Shown here in pieces: positions 22,919-35,481 of a DNA stretch of 64,000 nucleotides. The stretch is from Fomitopsis serialis (lineage: Eukaryota; Basidiomycota; Agaricomycetes; Polyporales; Fomitopsidaceae): NCBI RefSeq assembly GCF_022376445.1, contig NW_025955004.1:228575-292574 (forward strand), read 5' to 3'. A model generated the notes under the pieces. That model searched no databases. It saw only the letters and a program-made list of their open reading frames with translations, and had not been told where the DNA came from. Numbering within the stretch: the stretch's first letter is position 1; the number at the start of each line of letters is the position of its first letter. A program made the translations under genes and the position numbers.

Positions 22919-25579
22919 TCAATCAACCAAGATGACATCGTCTTCTAACGGCTCGTCCAGGGTATCGAGCATGATTAGACCGTCGTCTTCCAACCTCTTC
23001 TTTTTGCTTGGGGTGAACGGCGGCGGCGGAACGGGCGCAGCCCCATTCGTCTTTATCCGCTTGGCTGCAGGCTCCAGCTTGTCGTCGTCAGGGGCGGAAC
23101 GCTTCGTGCCTGTTGGCGGAGGCGTCGATGGCATAGCTAGCTTGGGCTTTCTTGGTGGTGTCGGCAACGGAGATGGCAGGACCAGGGCCGGGCCGTCAGG
23201 AGGATGATTTGGCCTATGGTGCCAGGATGAGCTCGACACTGGTGCTCATATGAAAGAGCAGACTTACGGTAGCACACCAATCGCAACCTGGATGGTACCG
23301 AATTCCCCATCGTCATCGACAACCGACAGGAACTTGCCCCGCGTCACGTTCAAGCTCTCGAGCGTCCGCTCCAGGTTATCATCCCAGTCCGGATCGCTCA
23401 GCATTCGCGTCTGCTCATATACGCTCACATCGCGCTTGCCAATCCCTCCCGCGTCCTCCCCATCGCCCAGGACGCCCTCGATGACTTCACCGAGCGTCAC
23501 ACGCGTAGGATCGCAGCGCACTTCCGCGTAAGTGTCCCTGCAGACGCCGCAGTTCGGGTTAGGCGGCGTCATGTTGATCGCGCTAAGAGGCATGGTGGGC
23601 TTAAACTGTACGTGAACGTTGCGGAGGGTGTTGTAGGACTTGCGGAGGAGATGGAAGGCTTGCAGGACGATGAGCCCGGCGATAATCGCGTTGGTGGTGG
23701 CGATAGCGGGGATGATGTTCCCAGCCATCTCTGTACGTACAATCGATTCGTCGGAGAGAAGGTCATCAATGTAGGCAGAGACGCACCCTTGACCTCCCAT
23801 CGACTTTTACTCGGGATGCCGTAGGCGACAGAGCGGAGGTTGGAGGCCGCCGTGACGAAGTCGAGCGCATCATCGTCGTCCTTATCGAACGAAATGGTGT
23901 CCTCCCCCGACCGGAGTCGCGCGGCCAGTCGCTCAGCGCTACGTATCGCGGTCAACTAAGCGATTCTGCCACAGGGACCATAGGACCATGAGCATACCTC
24001 GACACGAATAGGTCCAGGTTGTCCTTGAGCGACAATGCTCGCTGGTCCTTCAACCCAGCTGTGCTGGCCCCGTTGCCATTGGAAGACGATCCATTGGGTA
24101 CACTTGTGCTTCCATTGTCCATCGTGACTGCCTTCGAGGAGCGCTGAGCCGTGGTGTCCTCAACGTATGCCTTTTTGTTCAGTGCGAACGTCCCGTTCCT
24201 GATACCCTCGAAGTCCAGCGGGGTCGGCGGTGCGCGAGAGCGCCACATGTCCGCCATGGAAAGAAGATTTAGGATATCCGAGTGGAATACCTGATAGGGC
24301 AACGAATACACTCAATTGTGTGCACGACCTCAGATGAATTGCTCATACCTTCTCGAACGCCATTTTGGCGGCGCTCGGGCCCTGGCCTTCAACTTCCGGC
24401 ATTCGAAGGGCCGTGCGGACAGCTTTGAACGCCTGCGCCTCTTTGCGTAGGGTAGCGATTTCCTGCGCTGGAGTCGAGGGATACGGATTCAGCAATTACT
24501 AAACCGTGAAGAATCGGATGGGTATCCCTCGCACCATTCTCGCCCTGTTTCTCGGCCTCATCAAGCTCGCTACCCGAGTCCTCATCTTCGCCGAATAGTT
24601 GACTGTACACATCAGACACGAGAGAGAGTTGTGCGTATCGTCCTGGGATGGTGGTTGGGGCTACTCACGGCATGAGGTAACTCTTCGCCCATACTATACA
24701 GTGTATTGGTTGAGAGGGCGTCGAGCGAATAGTGCAAACGGGGAACGTTTTTGGTGTTGGTTTTGGGATACAGTCGAAGCATTCTGCTCTATCCTGAGTG
24801 CAGGGTCGTATAATCAATACTTCATTTGGAACGAGTAGGTGAGTCAGCACACCTTGACGATCGGCTGTACTTGGCCTAGGTAGCCAGCAGTACCCGACTC
24901 TACCAACGGGACATTGGCTGCCATGCACATTTTGTTTACATGCCTCCGGGCATCTGCCCAGACGTGAACCTCGAAGTCCGGACAGCAGATATATGGTAAC
25001 GTACCGAGGTTGTCCAGCGCATTGAGGACAATGTCAAACCCTCTGAACCATGCAACGTCAAACTGGGGCTCCTTTATATTCCCGTGTATTGGCGTGATTT
25101 TCACGTTTGGGTTGAAAGCAGACGCGGTCTTCGCTGCGACCTGTCCGCCAGTCGTGGCGTTGAACTGAGCTCAACCGCAAACTAAGATGTAAAGGCAACG
25201 CACCAGCGCCTTGCTCTGCTTCACATCCTTCTTCTTGAAAAGGAACTGGCGGTTGAGGTTCGAAAGGTCGATTGTGTCCAAGTCAAGGAGAGTGATATGT
25301 CCGAAGCCCGTGAGTACGATGTTCTTCACTGTGTAGCCGTCCCGGATGAGGCGACGACCGCGTAGAGGCGGGGGTCATAGCGAACAAGGTAGATGCAGTA
25401 TATACAAGACTGAATCAACATACGAATCACTTGCTCGAGAGGCAGTATAACGCACGGAGTTCACAACCAATACCACCTGCGCCTACCAGTAGTACCTTCG
25501 TATCCGACAGCCGACTATGGAGCTCCGGACCCAGAATTGCTCTCGCGTGCAAGTTTCGTCCACCAGTCTTGCCAGACAT
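22919..25579 (-). CDS. UBA2: SUMO-activating enzyme E1 catalytic subunit Uba2
   Basis: Catalytic half of the Aos1-Uba2 SUMO E1, which adenylates SUMO and forms a Cys thioester before passing it to Ubc9; nuclear. Eleven exons in transcript order: 25579-25456, 25328-25204, 25140-25005, 24953-24853, 24793-24669, 24602-24535, 24467-24349, 24290-23998, 23938-23787, 23730-23268, 23213-22919 (666 aa). Visible are the ATP-binding GAGGIGCEL (residues 33-41), [16 protein letters not shown], the zinc Cys pair in CFDC, the catalytic Cys (about 182) in [13 protein letters not shown], the second zinc Cys pair in NCGVCRDTY, and a basic C-terminal tail with an AAKRIK nuclear-localisation-like motif. The frame is preserved across all ten introns. 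The first intron (127 bp) is longer than the others. It is convergent with MCM10. Confidence 0.95.
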
Positions 25580-27136
25580 ATCTTCTTCCGCAAGTCCGCG
25601 TCGTCCAAAGGAGAGTGTGGAGGGAAATGCCCAAGTCGCGCAACCAGAGTTGGAGGTCGAGTGTGACGCGTAGACGCGTACAGGATCTGTGACGTCACGC
25701 GTTCAAGTACGCCCATCACAGCTTGTCACATCACACTCTGCTTTTTCACCTTCGCCTCCATCCTCTCTCAAATCGATCCCACTCCATTTTGTGCCAGAAG
25801 GATGGACTACTCAAGCATGTCTGACTTTTGTCTGAAGTCACGATCGGAAACAGAATGAAGTTGCACTCCGCGGGCCCGGGGCAAAGTGGAAGAACATAAC
25901 GGGTTTGCCCAAACATAGTAAGTTCTTTTCAAATGTCTGAACTCCGAACATGAGTAAGTAAGTAGTAAGTAAGTAAGTCAGTAAGTAAGTAAGTAAGTAA
26001 GGAGGGACTTAGGATTGGTTCTCGGTTCTCTCATTTCGTGCCTTCCAACACTGCGCATGCGCGCAAGGGGCACGATTCTGGCTCGAAAGATTCACCGTCC
26101 CTGAGCAGAAAAGTCATGGATGAGCTAGGCTTCCGATGTATAGTCCCGTACATAGCGGAGCAAGGAAAGGGTTTTCAATCATTGTCCAAAAGGCGCACTC
26201 GCGCGGTTATCCAATCTCTTCAGAAGTTTCTGCTTCGAATTCTGTCATGACTTTTGAAAGATGCAAGAAATTGTTACATTTGATTGATTGCACCTCGAGG
26301 AGATACTTACTGACGTTGACTGTTGTGCAGGTCAGCTCTTTCCTGTCAAGGGAACCAGGACAGCTGAGCGACGAGCCCCCGAGACGAACCTCGTCAGCGG
26401 CAGGTTTTTGTGAGTGATCTATTAGCACAGAGCACACATACCAGCCTCCCCTCCTGGCACCCGTGACGCATAGATACCACAGCCCGCTGAGGCTCGGCCG
26501 TATGTGCGTGCTGCACAGCTGCACCACTGGCGGCAGGCAGTGTCTCGATCAGCTCTCGATACCTCGTTTGCTAAATGTAACCGGAGTCTGGACTTTGCAA
26601 GCCCACAGGGCTGTATCAGCGACGTCCGCATGAAGCCGTTTCACTCTGGCAGGTACTTACTCCTGACCCTGGACGAATCTCGCAGTGGACGTGGAATTGC
26701 CAGTGATCGCACTCGTACATTCCATTGACAATTCAAAGCTTCAATCATGGGGCTCGCGCACAGATCTAGAACAGGAGGGGAAGGACGCACCAATTTCGTG
26801 CATGGTCTCGCAAAAGTGTTTGCGTTCCCCGAATCTGCCTTTCCTACGAGACCGTGAACAGACTATTGTCTTGAGTTTCATGTTAGGAGCCTCCACAGCA
26901 GCTCTATTAACCAAGGTTCCATACAGTAACACATCGTGAGCGTATCGTGAACATATAGTGCATCGTCATGGTCGGCCCAACGACCCAGATCATCAAGGAA
27001 GGCATCAAACGAATGGCCAACCCGACCACGAGGGCAAGCGACAGTCTACCTGACGGAGATATCTATCTTGCAGTAAACAGAGGTGAGGTCCATTCTCAGT
27101 CTCAGTCGGAGGCCCAGATGGGCGTGGAGTGTGAGC
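25580..27136. other. Intergenic with a tetranucleotide microsatellite
   Basis: Upstream region of UBA2 and downstream region of the three-exon hypothetical gene. Apart from the (GTAA)n tract at about 25953-26001, I see only short uninformative frames. Confidence 0.45.
25953..26001 (+). repeat. (GTAA)n microsatellite
   Basis: About twelve imperfect copies of GTAA, with two interruptions (GTAGTAA and GTCAGTAA), in the non-coding space upstream of UBA2. Confidence 0.95.
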
Positions 27137-28212
27137 TCAGCAGCGAATGCCGCGGGGCGACTGGGGGAACGCCCAGAGGCCGTCGGAGCCGCGGCGATTC
27201 GGCAGCCACGGTGACGTGAGCGGGTCGACGGAGTGCACCCGGAGCGACTGCAGCCACGGCGAGAAGATGGGTGTGTGCGCAGAGCAGGGCGCACGGGGAT
27301 CGTGCGTGGGGCTGAGTGCGTTGTTCATCGTCGGCGAGAGGGGCGACGCCAGCGCGGCGAGGCCCAGCACGCCGAAGATCATCTTGCTTGCGCGGCTGAG
27401 GACGGGTGAGCGAGCATCACAAGGAGAGCGCGCGTGAGACGCACCTGTGCTTGCGAGACCGCTTGCCAGTCCATGACTCGTACGGCGCCATGCCGATGTC
27501 GACCGTCGCTTGCCCGCTGAGATACTTGCTGGCTGTGACGGGGACGGGCGCGCTACGGAGGGGCGTCTCGTAGCCGCGCTCCGGAGACAGGCGCAGCGCG
27601 ATGGAAGCTGTTCAGGGGTCAGGTCCATCGCCGGCGTGTCAGCGGAGGGCTGTGCCACTCACGGAATGTCTCCATGGTGGTGTTTATGCGAGGCGTGGCG
27701 GCGTGGACAGTGCGGATGGTGCCCCTGGTGTCTGATACCCAGATGGAGGGGCTCGCCATGAATTCCGCAGCGGTCTTGAAGCTCTCTTCGAAGTCGTCCT
27801 CCTCCTCAGCCGCACCGGTCTCCTCGCGCGCGGTGACAATGTCTCGTGCGAGGTCCTGCGCGGTGACGTCCTCATCGAACATCATTCGGTTGGGGTCATC
27901 CCACTCGTAGCGATCCCGGAGCCAGGTGTGGAGAGATACGACCCGGGCGGGCTCGAGACTTGCGAGCATGAGCGGCTCGTCGGTTACGACGGGCTGGCTG
28001 GCATTGGTCATCGTCGCGAGTTGTTCGGCGATGGCCATTGCGATCTCGGTGATCTGTCCCTGGTCTGCTTCAGGCAGTGGGCCAGGCGTGGGTGGTGCGC
28101 GGGATGAGATGGTCAGTGCGGACAGACCGAGGGAGGCACGGGGCCACTTGCGCATCGTCGCCGACTTCAACGGAGGCGGGATGCGTGTGCTAGACTGCGA
28201 AGTAAGACTCAT
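27137..28212 (-). CDS. Hypothetical protein, three exons
   Basis: Not recognised. Exons in transcript order: 28212-27663, 27607-27445, 27395-27137 give 323 aa in one frame through two GT-AG introns. An upstream in-frame ATG at 28287 would add 25 residues. The first exon contains LPEADQGQITEIAMAIAEQL and TWLRDRYEWDDPN, followed by an acidic stretch (EETGAAEEEDDFEESF). The third exon begins with a hydrophobic stretch (MIFGVLGLAALASPLSP) that is short for a membrane helix. Its C-terminal part is Pro/Ser/Trp-rich (HTPIFSPWLQSL, LTSPWLPNRRGSDGLWAF). The splice-consistent frame supports a real gene; no function can be assigned. Confidence 0.65.
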
Positions 28213-28644
28213 GATATCAGACGGGATCAAGGTAGGTCGTCTCGGGACTCGTGAAGGGGAGGGGATTCGTAAAGATGCGTGTCGCAACTCGCAATCGACC
28301 GGCGATGAGAGAGACGAAGATCTGGGTGAAGTGCGTGAAGGAGGGAATAAGACGTGCGCGCGATGTGCCAGAAACCAGCTGAGCAGTGTGGAGGATGGCT
28401 CAGGAGCGAGCGCGTCAAAAAAGTGCAGGACGTGTTTTATATCCGCGCGGGCAGTGCCGTCGCACCCGCCCGATTAGCAGGCTCCTGCGACCGCCAACCA
28501 TGCGAGGCCATGCGTGTGTCGCAATGTGTAGATCATCGCTGATACGCCCGTCGCGACGCCTCGCCGGCGGGACTATACTTCTCTGAAACAAAGTTTGGTG
28601 TCATGCCCGCGAACCTACCGTGCATTCGCTTTATCACCCAACAA

Positions 28645-28668
28645 TGTTGTGTAGCTATTCACACAACA
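28645..28668. repeat. Short hairpin (8-bp arms, 8-nt loop)
   Basis: TGTTGTGT at 28645-28652 is the exact reverse complement of ACACAACA at 28661-28668. It may be a chance hairpin in AT-rich non-coding DNA. Confidence 0.7.
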
Positions 28669-28867
28669 ATGACACGATCACATTTGCAGCGGACACTTTA
28701 TCACGCAGCTAATGGCAACGTAGCGTAAATAGGTATTAGACTTCGCGCTTGGGCAGAAGTGACGGGACCATCGGACGCAAGAACGACCGCGCCCGAGGCG
28801 ATGTCGAGATGTTCGGATCTGATGATCAGTAGTGTACTAGTGCGGGGAAGCCTTAAACCCCCCTTCG

Positions 28868-28941
28868 GAGGAGGAGCGCCTCTTCTTATTACACCGGGTT
28901 TGTAGTGTACGTCCCTGTAGCGGGACAGAGCGCTCCTCCTC
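28868..28941. repeat. 12-bp perfect inverted repeat
   Basis: GAGGAGGAGCGC at 28868-28879 and its exact reverse complement GCGCTCCTCCTC at 28930-28941 flank a 50-nt spacer in non-coding sequence. No ORF lies between. The match does not extend outward or inward, so this is not an obvious transposon end pair. Confidence 0.75.
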
Positions 28942-31412
28942 ACCATCCCTCACGAACCCCAAAGTCCCTCCCTCTAATCGCGCCCCAATGCCTTCGGAAG
29001 GCGCCTCAAATCAGCCGGACAGGCAAGGCAGTGCACGCAGTACGGCGACGAGGAGTGCACTGTAGCCCGAAGCGCAGCCTTCCACGCCATTTCGTCACCT
29101 GTGAACGGCCGTGGCAGCTCAGACTGGCCACGATGCGAGGCCACGTATTGCTTGCTACCGCTGGCAGATGGCCCTGAGTGAGCAAACATATACGCGCCAA
29201 CTACTTGCGTCGTGGCTCACAAGGACGGCGGTGCGGTGGCACCGCAACACCAAGCGGGGGAGCGCTGCACCATATGAACGCGGGGCGCGGTTACAACGAG
29301 GCGACCCAGGCGAGGAGCGGTGAGCTGGCAGATACCACGCATACTGTAGGCCCGGGCGTTCTCGTAAGGGCGGGTGGGATGGCGGTGAAGTGATGGGAAC
29401 AGGCACACGACATGTCTTTACATCAGCTGCCCGTTCAACGTTCAACCCAAGTCCGACCACCCCAGAAAAGCGGAAGGGCTGTATTGCGCCGCTACCGTGA
29501 TGCTGCCACAATCCTGAGGCCATGGCAGCCTCCTTATATTGAAGAATTGAAGAGGGAGTGGCAAACCGCGACAGTCAAGGTACGCAGACCACAGACTCGG
29601 TGACAACGTAGTAGCGAACTAATTCATTCACAGAATGTACACTCAAATGGCTGCCAGTTTATGGCGAGCACTGTATCGCAATGTTCGACCTCGAGCATGC
29701 TATGCAGGTTTCAAAAGAGGAAAATATCGCCGACCCAACTCGTACGCGTAAGTCGCTCAGACCGCGTTGACAGACCCGCTGATGCGTCCTACTGCTGGAG
29801 GTAGAGTGCACTACGACCATATGTTTGTCTCACGTAGGACATGACCCGAGTAGCTGGTGATTCGTGATCCCGAGTCAGTCGATGGCACGTCTGCCCAACT
29901 GCCAGTCTGTGAAGTTGAGACCACTCCATGCTAGTAATACGAAGTCAGACTTTTTCACAGTGGTTGCAGGAACTACCTGCTGAGCTTCCTGGTATGCTGT
30001 GCGACCTCAGCTGGCTTCCGCTCCCTCATCGCACTAGGCTTAGGAAATCGTCTATCAATGATCAGCACGTTTATTGCCTGTGAACGTCATCGTGTGACAC
30101 CGTTAGGGTTGGGCGCACTGACGTACTCAATCTCTGAGAGAAATACGAAGCGAGGGATGCTTCCATAACTGTTGAAGTAATTCTGCGCTCCAGCATGCGA
30201 AAGCGCCATGTAAACACGGCTCTGGCGCTCACCATTCGGGCATGATATATCTGACATGAATGAACATCTCTTGCGCACCTGTTCCAACCTGTATCCCATC
30301 AATACAACCCTCATGAGACTCATCAACTACGGCTCAGAGCGCACTAACCTTCCCTGACCGGCCTGACTCATCATCCGACCCCCGCTAACAGGACACGGTA
30401 CCTCGATATGGTACCAGGCTCGGAGAGTCGAAACCAACCCACGGTGTATCGGGTACCGGCGCATGCGTGAGCCAATGATTCATATCGGCGCGCGTGGAAC
30501 ACTCCGGTTTGGGTGGGGCTGGGTGGGAGTGATCTGCAAGGTACGTCGGCGCCGAGCGTGGCGACCCGGTGGTGACTACATAAACGGACTCCTCCTCGGG
30601 GAAGTCGGGCTCATCAACGATCACTTGTGCTGTCCGTGCGATCATCCGCGCGATCAACCGCTCTTGCTAGCCGGCGTTCTTCGTGAGCGGTGGGTCTCAC
30701 CAACGCCTGGTATGCTTTCTAGTCGGGACATTAATGTGTCAGAGATGAAGATTGAATGCGAGTGCGTCTTGACGAGCCTCACACCATGAAGCCCGAGATG
30801 TACAGTTTACAGATGACACCATCCCGCAAAATCGCGCCAATGCCAGCGGACTGATATCGCATAAGCTTGATCTGGTGCGCGCATGTAGTAGAAGGACGCA
30901 TTTCTTGTTCTATAGAGGACGCCAGTCAATGTATCATCTTATCAAACTGCTTGGACGACGCCGACATACCGAACCGTGACACCGCCCACATCTTCTGTCA
31001 TGGCTTCGTGCAAACTCGGCGTGAAGCACTCGGTTCTTCGGTACTTCCCTCGTCCTCAACTAGATGGTTGGGATCTATTATTGCACTCACAAGCTTTGCG
31101 CTTCAGTATAGTCGAGCTCGGTGGAAATGCTCCGTGGCCAGTCACTGTACGTCAATATCGGTAGCTTCAGCATATGATCGACTACTCGAGGACGGGATCG
31201 GAACCCAAGCGTGCATGCCAACTGAACCAAGCTCATACACATGTTAACTCCTTCAAGATCTCCTGCAGCAGGTCGGGACAGACCTAACTCGAAAAATATC
31301 AATGAGCCTTCCGCAAAGAGCGGGCTTAAGTGGCATGAACACACGTACACTCTGCATGTTATTCAGTGACTACAGCTCCTTACGGATGCCTTCGAAGGCG
31401 TTCACCGCCGAG

Positions 31413-31975
31413 TTAACCTCTTGTGGGTTCTGCGGTCATACGGGTCAATGATAGGCTGCGATCGATCATGTTCATGGCGACACTGACCACATTGAACCCA
31501 GCTTTCTGAGCGACATTCTCGACGCCACTGTCCAGCATTTGATTCTCGAACGAGGTGCTTCCACCGCTCGAATTGCCTCCCAATCCTCCACCGGACGAAC
31601 CGCCCATGCCTCCGCCACTGCTGCTGAACTCGCTGCTTCCGCCACCGCCGTAGCTGTTGTTTCCACCGCCGATGCCGCCGCTGCCAGTGCCACTTCCGTA
31701 GTTGTCGTCGCCCCACTGAAGCCGCCTCCCATATTACTTCCACTGTTATTGTTGTTTCCTCCGCCGTTGTTGCCCCCGTAATCGTTGTTTCCGCTGGCCA
31801 TACCGCTGCTGTTGCCGTAGCTGTCGTCACCTCCACCACCCACGCCGCCGTTAGCGCCGTAACCGTTGTTACCACCGCCCATCCCCCCACTCATCCCACC
31901 TCCCATGCCTTCACTGTTTCCGCTACCGTAGCTATCGTTGTTGCCATAGCCACCGTTGTTGCCGTAATCACCCAT
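31413..31975 (-). CDS. Gly/Asn-rich low-complexity protein, one frame break
   Basis: The ATG at 31975 opens a frame of Gly-, Asn-, Tyr- and Ser-rich repeats (MGDYGNNGGYGNNDSYGSGN and similar). At a C4 run (31711-31714; G4 on the coding strand) the frame switches. The Gly-rich composition continues in the next frame (GDDNYGSGTGSGG) to a non-repetitive C-terminus (FENQMLDSGVENVAQKAGF...MNMIDRSLSL), stopping at 31413. One missing G would restore a single reading frame of about 187 codons. It resembles small fungal Gly/Asn-rich proteins with DSYGS repeats, whose roles are poorly known. Because the composition is kept on both sides of the break, a homopolymer base-calling error is likely. A short intron was considered but none fits. 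Confidence 0.6.
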
Positions 31976-34900
31976 GACGAGTAGAAATATTAGCGCGGAG
32001 TATAGTCGCACCTTCACAGAGAGAGCTTGGCGTGTCCTAACGATAGCAGCAGACATCATGGCTCTTCTATAGGTCGACAGGCAGGCACAGTGGTGAGGAA
32101 TGCTGACAAGAACAAGGGCACGGACATCCTTGAATCCATGACTGTGACGTATTGGATAAGGCACGTACTCTTGTATGACAGCGGCGCGCCCCGCACGAGA
32201 ACTTGTGACCGATGACGCTCGTTCTTGCTGACGAGACTTGGACGAGACGGTTTATTACCTGGGAATATGCAAGTGATCACGCTCAGCGACCACGTTCACA
32301 GGTCGGCGCTTCTGCTCTCGACCCCGGGCCTGCGAACAAGGTCTGAGATTGAGAGGCCAAGGAATCTGGATGGACAAGAATAACTGAGGCACACCTGACA
32401 CGATATACGTTGACGTGAGAACGTTCCGCTCCAGTTATTGGAAGCCAAAAAGCAGTGGCCGGCCTTATCACAGAGCGACATTCGGTATGCGGTGAAGATG
32501 GTCGGGGGCAGCAACCACCGGATACCTGTGCATGCTTCACCAAGGCTAGGGCCTCTGGTATCTGATGCAAAGATATTGGAATGTTCAGGACGGATAAAAT
32601 GCGCCGTATGATGCTCGGAACCGAAAAACGTCACAAGGAAGCTCACCTCGCAAAATAATCTTCACATACATGGAGGGCGAAGAGGCATGGGGCGCCGACA
32701 ACATGTCGGTTGGGAACGAAGGACTGTTGACACACCAATCGCAGCCTTGCGCATACTTAGGCATTCGCTAACCAACCGAAATACCAATCCACTACCATAC
32801 CAAATGTTACAGGATGCGATGTGATTAACACAGATGACTTACTATCTTTGCGAATCATGGCCCTCATTCGTTCCCGTGTTCTTCGACGTCGTTATCTCAT
32901 TTCTGGCTGCCACTGAATACACCAAGCTGACATGATCTGAGCGTTCGAACCATGCAAGGACGTCAGCGCCAGTTGCTTCGGCCCATTGCTTGTTCCATGG
33001 CACGGCCCGTAAGCTGGACTGCAATGGTACAGCTGTGGTACATAATGAGCGCTCATCGAAAGTCAGTATACCTATGAGGTCCAGCATCAGCGTTGCATTG
33101 TATTCGTGGATGCGACGTATCCGTCTTGCGATTCCCTGGTTCGCACCAGCTACGCGAGAGTGATCAGACTCGGAAGTTAGCTCCCGTGTTGCAATTGAGT
33201 CGGATTGTACGCGCCTACGCTTATGTAGCATCAGCCTTCATAATACAGTAATATGTACGCTTCGCGACTGCAGGTTCAGTACTCGGTATTTTCTACGCGT
33301 TTGGACAGTGACTCCACTCACATCTTCAGGCGGTGCCCGGTGTCATATCTGCCTGTACCGCGCACAGCCACTGGCACTGGTATGGAATGCCCGCTAGAGT
33401 GTTCATCACGTCACCAGATACTAGGCTTCCAGTCAACCTTCGTGGATAATGGGAGCTTCGCAGCCCCAGCCCCAGCCCAAAGCAGTCTACCCGCGGTTCT
33501 TCTCAGTAAGCCGCGGAGACGAACGTCAAACGTCCAAACACTTCTGAGCTACATATGTATGATCGCTCGATTGCCGGGCTGCGTGTCTTTGATCGGCCTG
33601 GCTGTTACTAGTGTTCAAGGAGGCGGCAGATGCCTGTCAGAGGGGAGTTGTCTTCAAAGGAAAAATGAAACAATGTATTTGTCAGATGTGAATTCGAGCA
33701 GCAGGGAACCATAGAACGCACGGCATCGAAGCTAAGCACAGGCTGTACGCAATACAGCGACTCTAGTGAAGCTTGCGCAAGGAAGTATAGCGGTAGGAGA
33801 GACATCGCGGAGGGTCGTATTGGCCACAAATCACGCCCCATAAGTCACAGGCAAAGAGTTTCTTGAGGCGTATGTCGGCGCAGATTCTCGTAGGCATAGT
33901 GTGACGTGTCCTTAGGCTATGCCCTCGATAGAGTTTGGGACTCTAAGAGTAGTTACGTACAACCTGTGCCAATACGAGTTGGAGATACAATGATCAAGCG
34001 GGCTGGGAGAGTCCATGGTTTGGAAGTAAGTTGTCACCAGGGTCCAGCACACTTGCGAGTTCTGAGAGTTCTCCGAGGTCGCGACGCGCCGTGCGTGACG
34101 TGGTGACGAGATCACGTGGTTTACGCTACATGATTGGTTCGTTGAAGGTTCCTTCGGCAACAATTGTCTTTAAGCGCCCGTGCCGTCCACAACTTGCCCA
34201 GCACAACGGATCCTCCAACTTCCCTACAAGTACGTACTTGTGACTTGCAGACATTCAAGGCGAATTTGTGAGTCTGTTGATGCGCAACCAGACTCAGCCA
34301 CGGACTGCTAATCTTCTCTATCAGACCCTGAACATTCGCCTGAAGCGGACCTCTTCGAGGGAGGGACTCGGACATCATAAGGCGTAGCTTGACTACGTCC
34401 AGAGCATACCAACGCCCGAGTATTGGCCTGTCCTGACATAAGAAACGATCAAAATTTGGCGAAAGTCCGCGAATCTGTGCTTGCGAAGATAACTGCGCCT
34501 TCATTTATTGTGTGAGTCTGGACCCTCACCGTACGTCAAGGAACTTGGTTGACCGCCTTGTCGAGATTGCGGCGCAAATTGCTATCCTAAAATAGCGACA
34601 ACATCTTTAGCACCGCAGTATTGTCGATGCCCAAAGACTATCTCAGCTGGCCTGTGCTCTCGAGTTTGTATGCTCGATCACCGCCGCAGAAGCCATGTGA
34701 GTACGCAGTATTCAAGCGTCTTTGTGGCATATACTGTTACGTGTTGTCACTGACACATTCTGTTTAGCTCTCAAATTGGTTCGGAAGGCGATCCCTGAAG
34801 AAAATTGATGCGCCACCCAGTGTCTCGTCCCCTCTATACATTTGTTCCGATCCTCACGGCGTCGCGGGCAACTACTTATTAGGTGTCTTGTGTGCACGTT

Positions 34901-35481
34901 CCCTTTTGCTAGTATGGAGTCTAGACGCCATGGCGGCACATACGACGCCGCGCCCCTGCGGACACAGTATCGACGGCGTGAGAAGAATCGCGCCCTCGCT
35001 GTATACACTCACACGCGACAGAGAATGCTCAGGGATGCGTCTGAAAGAATGACGCTTACCCAGCCGCGGTGTACCCTCCCAGTTCTCGATCCCGTGGCGA
35101 GTACTGAATTGATTGTGCCCAATGGGTGTGTCGCTACGTACCACTTGATTGAAGCTGCTGCGAAGTATGGTGTGTATGCCTTTGACGTAAACTTTCAGTA
35201 TTAGCTCGGCGAATCATAATTTGCATTGGGCCCGTCTCCGCTGGGAACGCCACACTTCCTTCATATAACTCCCGCTGTGTACTCAGGGCCTCCATACCTC
35301 GTCACTCATCAAGTTCCCCGCACATGGAGCAGAACTCGCAGATCCTTGCCGTGCAGTACGTATACCCAAATCCAGTCGTGGTCAAATAGAGCTAACCTCT
35401 ATCTTTAAACCCAGAGCAGGGCCGGCGGTAGGTTTCAGCCTGCCTGGAAGCATGACTAACTAAAGGCTAAACAGAGTTCAG
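31976..35481. other. Gene-poor stretch
   Basis: About 3.5 kb of short frames. A 129-codon minus-strand frame (32842-33231) and a 127-codon frame (34121-34504) lack recognisable motifs. The undetermined first exon of DUF6534 copy A may lie near the right end. Confidence 0.4.

Larger units (their letters stand above)
28213..31412. other. Gene-poor stretch
   Basis: About 3.2 kb with only short frames on both strands. Two inverted repeats are noted separately (28645-28668 and 28868-28941). I see no transposon protein or conserved gene. Confidence 0.45.

Noticed and set aside
31184..31200. Sequence reminiscent of a tRNA T-arm
   Set aside because: The position after TTC is a pyrimidine and no acceptor or anticodon stems could be folded around it.
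32842..33231. 129-codon minus-strand frame
   Set aside because: No recognisable domain, splice partner or compositional signal; left as intergenic.
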